A DNA stretch of 64,000 nt from Gavia stellata (taxonomy: Eukaryota; Chordata; Aves; Gaviiformes; Gaviidae), in assembly GCF_030936135.1 (NCBI RefSeq), contig NC_082595.1:100853334-100917333 (forward strand), given 5' to 3'. The notes beneath the pieces are model-generated. The model made no database searches and had not been told where the DNA came from. It saw only the letters and a list, made by a program, of their open reading frames with translations. How positions within the stretch are numbered: the first letter of the stretch is position 1; the number at the start of each line of letters is the position of its first letter. Below, one piece after another: positions 48,001-59,223 of this stretch. Made by a program: the position numbers and the translations under genes.

Positions 48001-49980
48001 ATAAAATAAGACCAGGGGACATATCAAATGGAAAAGGCACTATAAACACAAATAGGCAGCAGAAAAGACAAAAGGAGTGGGGAAAGATTTTAACTGGGAC
48101 ACGAACAAGCCCCCTATTTACGCTAAATTAAACCTTATGTCTAACTTGTGGCCTTGTGATCATTGTCTTGGTGCTCAATTAAACTCATTCAGTTCACTGA
48201 AGTCACAGAAAATACCTGTCATTCATCTTGTCTTAATTTTAATTTGTAGCAGGCATTTGTGATTCTTAGGACTGTTTCAGCTCATTTTTCTTCAAGAAGG
48301 AGTAAAGCAGAGCTCAGAATACAATCAGGTAACCATAAACCCCAAAGCAATCCTGATTGTGGTGAGCTCTGCCCTGAGTTTCTGCATGGAGTAGATGTCA
48401 TCGTGTCAAACTGTCTCAGCCCGGGCTGAAATGCTAAAATCCTTCTCTTTTTTGTTTTTTCTTATTCATCTCAGCATAAAATCAGGAAGTCTCCCACAAG
48501 CTGCTTCCCAACCTCATAAAAATTCACAAAAGCCTTCCTAATGACTACAACGAGTATTGGATTGGGTTTTTTTCTGAGTGGTTGTAGTGAGGATTTCACA
48601 ACCAAAAAGAAATGGTGTATCCCAGAAAGCCTCAGCTTGCTTCGGCTCTGTGCTGTTCAGAGGCATTCCCCCCTTTTGTCAGAGTGGATTATGGTGCACA
48701 CAGAGATTGTTACAAAGAAGGAATCTCTAAAATAAAACCTACTTTTCTTTTTCCTCCAGGTTGGCAGTCTTTTTCCCCTTCTTTTCATTATATATTCTGT
48801 TTTGCTTCCATTATGTGCTGATACAAAGTCATGGCTGGCAGCTGAGCTGCTCAGTAGAGCTGCAGAGCTCAGTAGTTTTGGACAGTTTTCCTGGCTCTCC
48901 TAATGATTTGCTGTGTGATTTTGGGCAAGTTACTCCTTGCCTCTGCTTATCCATTTCCCCAGAGTAATAGAGATCATTGATCATCACTATAAGCTGTTCT
49001 GAAGCCTAGAGATGAAAAGTGCTCATTATTAATGCTATTAATTTATAGGATATACATTTTCACTTGAACTGCCTAACATATAACTTCACTTTTACATTGA
49101 CTCAGGGCTGGAAAAGAGGGTTTTTTGGTAGAAGAATGGATTCCTAGAGGTAGAAAATCTTACAGAAGTAGCTTCTAGTCTTCTCTTACACACTTCTAAT
49201 CCATATATTACTTTGAATTAAATTTCCATGTAAAACATTTGTTTGGATCCAAAGTTTATACACCCTTTTATCTCTTTTTAAATGACATTTTCCTATTTCT
49301 TTTTTTAAATAGGACTTTGACTGTGTTTACAATTACAGATTTCCTTTTTTTGATTTCCCACTCATGATTTAAAATAGCAAATGAATCTACAGACTGCAGG
49401 GAATGCATTGCTGTTCTTTCCTCTTTTCTCTTGTTGAAAACCAAAGTGATCCAGACAGAAGTTGCATTCGCATGAGAAGAGAGCCATAACACATAGAAAT
49501 CAAAACAAACCATCTTTGACTTTCACAATTAAGATGCAGATAATGAAAGACTACTTCAGCAGCAGTCAGCAGAGATCAAATCATCCCTGCTCTAGTTCCA
49601 TTGTCTTCAAACAGTTACACAGAAATCAAGGTTCGGTGGCTTAAATTCAGGGTTTGTGTTAGCGGTCGTTATCTTTAAATTCTGCGTCTGCAAATTGCTT
49701 TGTAAAATTGTTAATTTTCTTTTTCCTCTCTCACCACTTATCCCCCCAGTGCAACATTACACGTAGATGCACAGCCTTAATTGGTTTAGTTGCAAGAAGA
49801 TAATCTTTTTTTCCTCCTTTCTTGCTGTTGCCTGTTAGCTTAAAGGCTTTTTAGCTGAAGGTTGATAATTATCACCGAGAAGAAACTAGCACATCAGGAG
49901 TTCATTTTCCATCTTAGCACTTGTGGTGCTCCTTTGAACTCCTCTCGCCAAACCCGCGTTCCCACTCTGTCACTTTCCTC
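45091..49980. other. Intergenic, upstream of MSGN1
   Basis: AT/TA-rich simple sequence lies at 47817-47892 and a MIR-type SINE at 48850-48990. No gene is supported. The last kilobase is the likely home of MSGN1 regulatory sites. Confidence 0.45.
48850..48990 (+). mobile_element. MIR-type SINE, old
   Basis: The core MIR string gtgtgattttgggcaagtta is followed by ctgcttatccatttcccc, the expected order in the sense direction. Confidence 0.6.
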
Positions 49981-49984
49981 CCTC

Positions 49985-50068
49985 CATCATAAAAAGGTCT
50001 CCGCAGCCGTCGGCTCCAGCCTTTGCTGGGGGGCAGAGGGCATTGCTTCTCCCGAGCGCTCCTCCAGC
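49985..50068 (+). promoter_or_regulatory. MSGN1: Candidate MSGN1 core promoter
   Basis: CATAAAAAGG at 49988-49997 is a plausible TATA element about 75 bases upstream of the start codon. A LEF/TCF-like CTTTGAA lies at 49932-49938. Msgn1 is a known Wnt/TCF and Tbx6 target in mouse, so the site is of interest, but single short motifs prove little. Confidence 0.35.
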
Positions 50069-50584
50069 ATGGACAAATTGCACGAGACGTTGATAAACAT
50101 GGAAGATGCTTCGGAGCACTCCGTCTGCTTATCGCCCTGGGACTGGAAAAGCGCAGCCGGGTCTTTCGAGCTGCACCCCGTCTCGTCGCCACACAGCTTA
50201 TCCCCGACGCCCTCCTTCGAGTCCTACTCCTCGTCCCCTTGCCCGGTGGTGGCGGAGACCCCCTACGGCAGCGGCGGTGGTGGCGGCAGCCTGGTGGGCT
50301 ACAGCCTGGTGGACTTCCCCCCCGCCTACCTGCCCAGCCCCGGGCAGGCTCGGCTGCCCAAGGGCACCAAGGTGCGGATGTCCGCCCAGCGCAGGAGGAA
50401 GGCCAGCGAGAGGGAGAAGCTGCGGATGAGGACCCTGGCCGACGCGCTCCACACGCTGCGCAACTACCTGCCCCCCATCTACAGCCAGAGGGGACAGCCC
50501 CTCACCAAAATACAAACCCTGAAGTACACCATCAAGTACATCAGCGAACTGACGGAGCTCCTCAACAGCGTCAAGCGGGTGTAG
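50069..50584 (+). CDS. MSGN1: MSGN1, mesogenin 1, presomitic-mesoderm bHLH factor (single exon)
   Basis: MSGN1 drives presomitic mesoderm differentiation and segmentation-clock genes, binding E-boxes as a bHLH dimer. The uninterrupted 171-codon frame begins [13 protein letters not shown], the first ATG in this frame. The N-terminal half has conserved motifs CLSPWDWK and the Ser/Pro-rich [20 protein letters not shown] Gly run sits at about residues 69-73. The bHLH occupies about 105-167: basic region [16 protein letters not shown], helix 1 [13 protein letters not shown], a loop with [10 protein letters not shown], and helix 2 [18 protein letters not shown]. Human MSGN1 is about 193 residues and also single-exon. 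The 3' half is strongly CpG-rich. A longer upstream open frame exists but has no ATG. MESP1/2 are the nearest alternatives and have a different N terminus. Confidence 0.96.
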   Translation: MDKLHETLINMEDASEHSVCLSPWDWKSAAGSFELHPVSSPHSLSPTPSFESYSSSPCPVVAETPYGSGGGGGSLVGYSLVDFPPAYLPSPGQARLPKGTKVRMSAQRRRKASEREKLRMRTLADALHTLRNYLPPIYSQRGQPLTKIQTLKYTIKYISELTELLNSVKRV

Positions 50585-51175
50585 ACCCCACCTGCAGCAC
50601 CCGCCCCGGCATGCTCAGGGCCTTTACAAACAAAAAAACAGCAGAATTTCTTTCTCGCCAGAGTACAGTGGCGCAGGGTGCAAGAGGAGGACGGAGCAAG
50701 AGGGAGGGAGAGCGAGGGCCGCCGTTGTACATAGGACGTGATGCTGGAAGGTGATGTAGGATTGCCTAGAAACCTGAGCTGCAGGTTGCTAAGACAGAAG
50801 TCTTGCTCTTTGCTTTTTTGATGTCTCTTTTTAAATAATAAGCTTCTGAGAAATATTAAACCTAGTCTGATACAAAAGTAAAGAAAAAAAGCCAACTGAT
50901 CTTCCTAGGATTTACATATCACTGTTCTGACTGATCTTCTGTTTAATAAGGACAATAGTAAATCCATAGGTTTTAAATTGACTTTTAAAAAAGTAAATGA
51001 CAAAACCGCTATAGGAATACTAAGTGTATTGATTTGTAGGCACTTTAAATATTAGGATGAGGAAGAACATGTATAGTTAATTCGTGTTGTCTATTTATCC
51101 ACGTTTCCACTGTACCTAAAAATCAAGAAACCAAGTAATAGTGAGAACATCTTTGCTCGTAAACAAATAAATATC
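50585..51175 (+). terminator. MSGN1: MSGN1 3' UTR with poly(A) signal
   Basis: AATAAA at 51166-51171 is the first canonical signal after the stop codon, giving a 3' UTR of about 0.6 kb. An ATTAAA near 50855 is an alternative. Confidence 0.45.
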
Positions 51176-52794
51176 AGTGTCATGGTCTGTATCTTGTATT
51201 ATATATCTGATGGATAGATAAGTAAAATCTAACAAGGACTGCTAAATATTGGAAATTAAATGTAAGCAAACTGACATTTTATGTAGATAAATTGCTGTTA
51301 AATCCTATCTTCTTTATTAATATATACAGAAAGATATAAAGTTTCTGTATTTAATGTATAAAAACCCCTTGCTTCAATGCCTCATAAATTATGGAAAACA
51401 TTTTTACATCAAATTGCTAGAACAAATAAGATTTCCTTCCTTCTCTCTGACATGAAATAAATTGATTCAGGTATCAGAAAGATGCAAAGTTTTATCCTCA
51501 AGGTGTACTGAAACCTAGGAGGGCTCTAGTAACCATGTCTCCTTACTAAAAGCTGTCAGATCAGCTATTTTCTACAGCCAGTAACAGTCCTGTAAAACAC
51601 ACACATGAAACCCTCCAAAACCCAAACAAACGAGGATATAGTCTTAATCCCTAATTACTTTGACTTTCACCTGACAGGTATCACGCAGGTCTCGCCACAC
51701 CACCAAAAAATATGGGTTGCTTTGTAACTCTCATTGCAGACTGATTGATAAGACTTGGCTGTGCTGAGGCCAGCAGCGCACAGAGAGCAGCAAAACCCAG
51801 GGCTGACTTGTGTGGAGCTAATTAAGTGAGATTAACCTTTTCTCCACAGGGAGATGCAAGGCATGGAGAGAGCAGCAGCCAGGAGGTAACAAGCTTGTCT
51901 CAGCAGGATGGATAGATCAGCATATCTGTGTGGGGCAGATGGTTTAGGTTTGTGGATGCATCCTGTAGCAGAGCACCGCAAAGCTAAAACTTTATTGCAT
52001 CCCTCTCTTTTTTTTTCTTTCCCTCTTTCTGTTTGTTTGGATTGAGAGGCAACTGTCTGTCATTTTTTTCTCCAAGGCTCAGCCTAAGCTGACTCAGGGC
52101 TCTTCTCACATGGTACCTGCATATTGGAGCAGTCAGAGCGAAATCCATCAGTGTCTCAAAAATGCAGCTACATTCAAATTTATGCAGGTAGCACTGTCAC
52201 CCAAGATATAACCACATTTAAGCGTATACCATATGCTTCAGTTTTGTTTTAAGCCACATTAGATTTCTCACAAGCTTTAGGGTTTCAATGAGAGTAAAAG
52301 CAGAATAATTTTTAAAGCCCTGTAAAATTCTCAAACTAGAGAAAATTTTAGGCACATATGAGATGGCAGCAGTAATGTCAGCATAACATTCCTCAGTATA
52401 AGCCTGTGCAACTGGTCCAGGTTTGAGCAGATAAAGAGCCTTATAGACAAGGTCAGTCTGGATTATGTTTGGATTTGGTCCTCATGATGTTCAAGGGAGT
52501 TGAACTGTACAGTGATCGTGGGATCTTACAGAGAACAAGAACTGAGAGCTTGATCCCAAATCTTTTCTCAAAGACTCTTGTCTCTGACAGCTGTAAAGAG
52601 GTGCCTGCTCACTAGTGTTGGCAAGCCACTAGCCAGGAAGATAGTCCCAGCACTCTATAATGTTGATTAAATACCATCATCATTCACAATATACTGGTTT
52701 GGTAGATTGTCTATGCTTGGGAAGACTTTTAACCTTGTTCCTTAGATGTTCCATACCTGAAACTACAGGTAATAACTATGCTTTTCAGGTCTTT

Positions 52795-52935
52795 AGCTAA
52801 GAAAGCCTATAGGGTCATGGTTAAAGCAGAGGAACAAGGAGTTGGAAGGATCCACTTTTACTGCTAATTTATCTATTAACTTGGCTGGTCATCCAGCATT
52901 GCTTGCCTCAGTTTACCCATGTACAAATGAAGGCA
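52795..52935 (+). mobile_element. MIR-type SINE, old
   Basis: A ggtcatggttaaagcagagg box-A-like start and, 100 bases on, gcctcagtttacccatgtac match the expected MIR order. Diverged. Confidence 0.5.
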
Positions 52936-55202
52936 CTGCTAGCTAATGGCTTCAGAAGGGTGCTGCTCATAGACAAAGATAAGTAAAGCTGTACGCAGAA
53001 AGAGTAGGAAGCCCAGTAAGAAGTACCCTACAGATTTGAGAAGTGACTCAGGGTCAGCATTTCCCACCACCCCAAAGAAAGTGGAAGCTGAAGACCCTTG
53101 AAGTGCTGGGATATAGAGTTTGTCTCTGTGCAAGTCCAAGGTGGAGCAACAGCTCTAAGTAACCACAAAGGCAAGGCTTCAAGTTACTGTTTCTGTGCTG
53201 GTGAACTCAACCTTATTTGTGCCCATATTCTAGCCTCAGAAGACCGGTGGCCACTGCCATACCTTTAAATACTTTGAGCTGTAGCACGAGATGGCTGACC
53301 TTAAAGAACAGGCTTATGGTCTATCCTAAATCACTCTCTGTGCTGCAACAGGACCAAAGTCCACGTCCAGGGAGGGGTTACTTTGCTAGAATACATTGTA
53401 CTCTTGCACTGTTCAATTTGTCAATACTGACAGAGCCATGCCCCTGTCAAGGGATCTCTCCTTGCACCTGCATGTGAGGGGTGAAAAACTGACCAAGGCA
53501 TATGAGTAGTAGGTATAGGTGGGTTCATTACCTGCCTGTGATCCAGATCTCCTAGGATCTGCTAGGTTTGTTTCTCCCTCCCAGAAAGGAAAGAATTCTT
53601 GCTCTGCCTGACATAAAACATCTCTCTAAATCTTTCCCTTGGCATAGACATTTCACAGATCCAGAGGAAATAGTACCATCATGAATATAATAATTTGGAC
53701 AAGTTTTGTTAACAAATGGTGGATTTTATTTATTTTTAAATAAAATGGAATACAGTCAATGTTCCTCTTCTTTTCCCATTCCTTTACCCACAGGAATTTA
53801 GGATATTTAATTGTTGTGAAAGAGACCAAGTTAAGTCCCTCACTTGAGGGCATGAGATCCAGGCCCCAGGACTGTTCATATGGTCGATAAAGCTATATTG
53901 AATTCCAACAGCAACACCATAATAATCCATAGATCTGAGGCAAAAAAGTGGAACCTCAGTCTGAAAACATTGCACAAGTCACAGAACTATCTTAATGCAA
54001 TATTTTAAGAATCTATATGTAAATAAGCTAAAGTAGTAGCCCAACAATCACCAGATGTTTATGGCTGAGGAATTAAATTACCTTCTAGCTAAGAGATAGA
54101 GTTCTCTACCATGCTAAAGAGAAAGAGGTACAGGAGAAGGTACTGGGGTTAGTCCAAGACAATGAAATGAACTCTTCTGGCCTCAAGAGCTCTCCCTTTT
54201 CCAGGTTAGCATGTCGCTGAAATTCCTTACTAATGTGGAGAGCAGAACATGGGTACTAAAGAAGAAACCGCCACCACAACATAGTTTTCTACCGCATTCA
54301 CAGTTTCCTCATACAATGAATTGGTACATGAAATAATACTTCACGAGTGATACTAGTCATAAAGCTGGAAGGGCAGCAGATAAGTGCTCAAATAACAAAG
54401 AGAAAAAGGATGAAGAACATAAGATCTTCTATAGAAATTAATTAATTGAAACAGATTTTAGAATCTCAGGGAAAGCCTTAAGATACAGAAACCTGGCAAT
54501 TTGGTTGAATTACTGGTCCTTCACTCTCAGTATACTGACGAGATGATTACACCATCCCGCTGCTCCCAGAGTCAGTTGCTGCACACTACAAGTATATATT
54601 TTGCCTTTTAAACAAGCGCTCCCAGACAAAAAAACCACACCAACCAAACCACACTTTGCATGGAGCCAGAGGAAAGAGCCCATGCTGTGCATGTGCTCTC
54701 CCTGCCCAAAGACACCAGAGAGCAGGGCAGTGAAGCAGGCTGAAGGGGAGAGAAGAGATGAGGAAGGGGCACCAAATCACAGCTGAGATGGCTGGAGCCC
54801 ACCAGCTGTTTTGCTGAGCAGCTCTTCATGTTCAGAGCTGTGCCCTTGCCTCTGCTCTGGGTGAATTGCTGAGGGCAGACCAGGTGTGATCACAGAGACA
54901 GAGGGCTTAAAGTTTCAGGAGCCAGAGAAAAGTGGGATTTTTGCCCCACAGCCATCCTAACCCTTTTATTAGGGAAGGGTAAGGCAGGGCAGAGCAGGCG
55001 GTTACATATAATGGATTTTATACAAGTTAACTCCTCTGATGCCATCAGCCAGGTAGTTGGTGCTGCTGGAGAATTGTTGCTGCTGTCAACAGTACGAGAA
55101 TAGGCTCTGGGTTTCTCCTCATACCTCAGAGACCAGAGGCTGTTCTGGTGCAGCTGAAAGTATATGATGCTGCTTTATCTAGCAGAAGGCACACAGATGG
55201 AA

Positions 55203-55280
55203 AGGAGGAAGCCTAGTAGGTAAGGTATTAGCTCAGGATTCAGGAGACTCATACAGCTCCACTCTCCCAGGCAGTCTTTC
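55203..55280 (+). mobile_element. MIR/CORE-SINE 5' fragment
   Basis: gcctagtaggtaaggtatta, then ggattcaggagactc, recalls the tRNA-derived head of reptile and bird CORE-SINEs. The tail is absent. Confidence 0.45.
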
Positions 55281-55904
55281 CACCTGAATTCAGGAGAGTT
55301 ACAACTTCTCTGCCCACCCTATATAAAGGATGCAGCAATGTGTTGCCTGAGAGCAGTGGTAATACCTAGAGAAACACCCTGAAGATGGCAAGGAGGTCAA
55401 GTTCCCTCGTGGTGGGAAGAGCAAGTCCTCAGAGAGAATATTCCCCAGCGGTTGAAGGATCACACATGGAAGAAACTCCCCAGGCAGGCCCTGGCTCTGT
55501 GAGCAGCAGAGCTCACCCCCCCCAGCCTCAAAGCAGAGGGGAGCCCAGGGCCACCCTCCCACACACACAGTGCTTTGAAATTCTACTCTGAGGAGCACCA
55601 CGTAGGTGCCAAGAGGTTTTATGGTTACACATTTGGGCTGCACATAGGTGTGCTTGGGGGGGGGGGGGGGTGGGGAAGAAAGCCTCCTGCTAAAGGGCTT
55701 CAGCCAGTTCCTTGGGGTAGCTGCTTATCTGGCAGCTGCCACAGCTCCACAGTCCCTCTGCTAGGGATGCCAGGGGCCATCCCTCCAGCTCTGCATGGCA
55801 GTAGCTAAAAACACCAAAACCCAAACAATCCACAACAATATACATGCACCCCAGCTTCTAAGGAGCCAGTGTCTGACTTACTTTTATTCCCCAACTTAGT
55901 CGCC

Positions 55905-56045
55905 ATACAACCACAAATGCTATTATTGCATTTAACAGATGAGAAACTCAGTTGTGGAGAGAAGTCCCAGCTCCCAAGAAAGCAGATTGCTTTTAATGAA
56001 CTATAGGATTTGGGTCTATCTGAACCCCCTCCCTGATCAAGCCCC
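55905..56045 (-). mobile_element. MIR-type SINE, old
   Basis: The plus strand shows the complement of a MIR tail: tttaacagatgagaaactca, then tttgggtctatctgaac, in the order expected for an antisense copy. Confidence 0.55.
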
Positions 56046-56709
56046 TGACTTCACACTTCTTTACACAGCAAGAGCCTAGGTTTGCTCTTTTATCAGTATG
56101 CCAAGTACTGTAAAGTGACAGATTCAGCTTACTTCTGCTTTAAAGCATTTCTTTCAAGGCACATGCCTTTCTGGGATTTGGGGATTTAGCTAACACTGTG
56201 TTTAGATGTTTCTGGACTCCCATAGAAATGCTGTTTCCATTTGTGAACCAAAGCTTCCCAAATCATTAGATCATTGTCAGAACATAATTTCTTCTGAATA
56301 TAGGTGTATAGCACTTACACTTTTACTGAAGACATTGAGATTTAAAACAAAAAAGCAAAGCAATATACCAAAAGAGAAAATTAACTGGGCTAGACGGTGT
56401 AATTGTCAATTTTCTTAGTTTTTCAATATTAATAGGAAGTTGTTCCTGCTTTAAATCACCAAAGCAGCACATACTTTTGAATACCAGCCATGTCATTGAA
56501 TATAGACTACAGTAAAAATGTGAGCTCTGCATTGCTATCAGTGACCAGCTAGAATGAGGCTTCTTGTAGCACTGACTTACCATTTATTTGAAGTGGAAAT
56601 AACTGTCTGCAGTACACTTCTGTTATTGTTCCTATTTTCCTATAAAAACAAATCACACCAGACTTCTCTTTTCCCTTAAACTTTTATCATTGACCTCCTG
56701 AAATTGCAG

Positions 56710-56920
56710 AAGACATTAAGCATAAACAAAGAAGATTGATCTCCTTTCAACTTGTGTTAACAGGGATATAAAAATAACATCCCAAATACCGGGGGAAAAG
56801 CATGTGGTCATAAAATATCCACTTAAAAGCCAATGAGGTGTTGATTCAACACTTGAAGGGGACTTATATATACACACATATATATATAAAACCAGGAAGG
56901 CAGTTTCTGAATTTTAATAT
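56710..56920 (+). repeat. Diverged non-coding repeat, copy 2
   Basis: The partner of 44210-44400. A (TA)n expansion interrupts its right part at 56863-56889. The pair flanks MSGN1 on both sides. Confidence 0.6.
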
Positions 56921-59203
56921 AAACAGACACCTCTGAGGTAGAGAGAGTATTACTGTCATGTCTTTAAAATATTTTACTGATATTCAAATAGATTTTGTGT
57001 ATCGTGCATGCTGTTGGAAAAATCTGACAAGAAGGCTTATATAAATCCCAGTCCAGCCATGGAGGGGAATGTCCTTGCGTTTTCCAATATAAAGCTAAAG
57101 GACCACCTTATCTATTAAGACTTCCCATTTTGCAAAATAGCACTATGCAGAGCTTTTAGAAGAGCTACAGTTTACCTGGACATCATCTTGCTTTTCAAGA
57201 ACTCTTAAATCCCTGTCAACAGATAAAGAACCTCAAGATATTGACCAGTCTTACGAAAAGAAATGAAGGTACCTTAGAGAAGATAGGAATAGAAATCTCA
57301 TATTTCCAAAGTGATGTTGTCTTCGAGTCTTGGTTTGAAGAAAGGAATCAGAAACCCAGGAAGCCATAACCAAGGCTGAGTTAACGGTACTGAAATAGGC
57401 TGTCCAACCTCATGCTTGTTCTCACAGCAGTCCCTAGTTACTACATTTTTCCCCCCTGCACAGCTATAAGAGGGGAGAAAGTGGCTCAGGCTGCCCAAGG
57501 CAGCCCACGCTGTGCTGGTAGAGCGTTGTCATGGCAGAGGAAGATTGCCACTCACCTATCTGGAGAAAACATTGCATAACAGTGTCATTTCTTCAGAGAC
57601 AGTCAGCATGATGACACACAGGGAAGTCACCATACCACTTAAAGGCCCATACTTGTGTTCCGTTAGGTGCAAAACCCTGGCAGCATATTATAGGTGATTA
57701 TAGGTGTGTCCTTTGATTTCCCAATAGACTGTGCCCACAGACTGAGGACTAGCTAGTACTTAATCCACTGGGTTAACGTAGGGGAAAACACTAAACACAA
57801 AGTCACTGACCTGTCAAGTCTGCTGTCAGGCTTACATGTTCTGCATTTTCCTTTTATTCCCATGCTGACATATTTACATCTCATTCCTCAATATGACAGC
57901 TCCATGGCTTTAGTCTTCACCTACCGCAGTAGTAACAAAATAAGACTCCTTTAGCTCAGTAGCCTCCTCTATTGGAAAACAGACTTGATGCACAGATAGG
58001 GACCCTCATCATGAAGCCCACACAGATTTTTCCAGAAATGGCAGTAAAAGACATCTACTACAGATATGCTTAGCAGGCAGCTGGAAGACAGAAAAGACTT
58101 ACAAACATGAGCTTGTAATTATAGCACAAACTGTTTAGTGGGATCTCTGTACAGGTATTGTACTAACAGAGCTACAATCTTCTAGACACCGTGCTTTTTC
58201 ACAAAGTGCAAATAGATTCACAGAATAGTTTCTTGCTCAAGTTAGCCTTCACAGAAATTCCCTGTAGCATAATTCTATTTAATACAAAGTTAAAAAGCAG
58301 ACACCCATTATTGTATCTTTAGCCCTAAGGGATAATGATTCATGCTAAGCAATAGTTTTCCTTAGAACAGGAAAATATGATATTGAATCTGAACTGCTTT
58401 CACATCACTGTTCAGATGCAAAGAAGAAACCAAGAGATTTTCCTCCAGTTAAAAAAAAAGATAGGATAATCTGACAGAAGCTCCTAAGCATCATGTTCTC
58501 TAGTAAGGAAGAATCCTTAACACTTTGTGGATAGAGTCCATGTATTATCGTTATTACTACTACAAGTCTTCACTAAAAGCTTTTTTCCTTTAGGCTGACG
58601 TCTTACCCAGCTAAACAGTCACTGATGTTCCCTGTGAGCAATTTCGCCCCAACTAGGAAAGGCAACTTGACATTGCAGAGCCACAACACTCCTGCAAGAT
58701 CCACGGTTTACAGCTTTTCTGTTAATAGCCACTACAGGATAAGTATGTTTGTCCCCCATCATGCTTCAAAAAACACTTTCTTTTACTGACTTTAAGATTC
58801 CTGCAATCATTTGTTCATACCGAAGCTTTCAAAAAGCTCAAAGTGATTTACAATTGACTTCACACCTGTTGCCACCTTCCTCCCCCTACCCCAACCCAGA
58901 TGCTTCCAACTGCAGAGTGACTAGACACAAGTTTTGGGCATGTTAGCTGAGCAGACTAGGTCAGATGTAAGTCACACAAAAGACTAAATGTAGAGAAACA
59001 CAAGAAAGAAACATGCTGATTTAACTTAAAGACAAAGATACGCCCATACTGGTTAGCTGACCCTTCTCTCTGTAGACACCATCAACGTATTTTCCCAGAA
59101 GATACTTTCAAGACGTCTTTACTTGTAAGTCTGGGCAGGCTGTGCTTGCTTAGGCCACCTAATTGCAACTTCATAAAACTAAATAGTTCTTGTTTAGTCT
59201 CCG

Positions 59204-59223
59204 TCAAAAGTCAGTGTATTCAC
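59204..59223 (-). CDS. ZPAX: Probable ZPAX terminal coding exon
   Basis: A strong acceptor (TCTTCTCCCTGTAG) in the right phase leads to codons for G-E-Y-T-D-F and TGA. It is the nearest candidate end. If the true transcript skips it, a longer C terminus further left is possible, though I saw no better exon down to the MSGN1 side. Confidence 0.55.

Larger units (their letters stand above)
51176..59203. other. Intergenic, MSGN1 to ZPAX
   Basis: Eight kilobases with three MIR-type SINE relics, a poly(G) run at 55656-55670, (TA)n at 56863-56889 and the second copy of the 44.2 kb segment at 56710-56920. No gene or RNA is supported. KCNS3, which follows MSGN1 in mammals, is not seen. Confidence 0.5.

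Noticed and set aside
49862-50068. N-terminal extension of MSGN1 in the same frame
   Set aside because: The frame is open upstream, but it has no ATG before 50069 and the conserved N terminus starts there.
50023-50754. 243-codon open frame overlapping MSGN1 in another frame
   Set aside because: A shadow of the GC-rich MSGN1 coding sequence. Its translation is low-complexity and the bHLH lies in the other frame.
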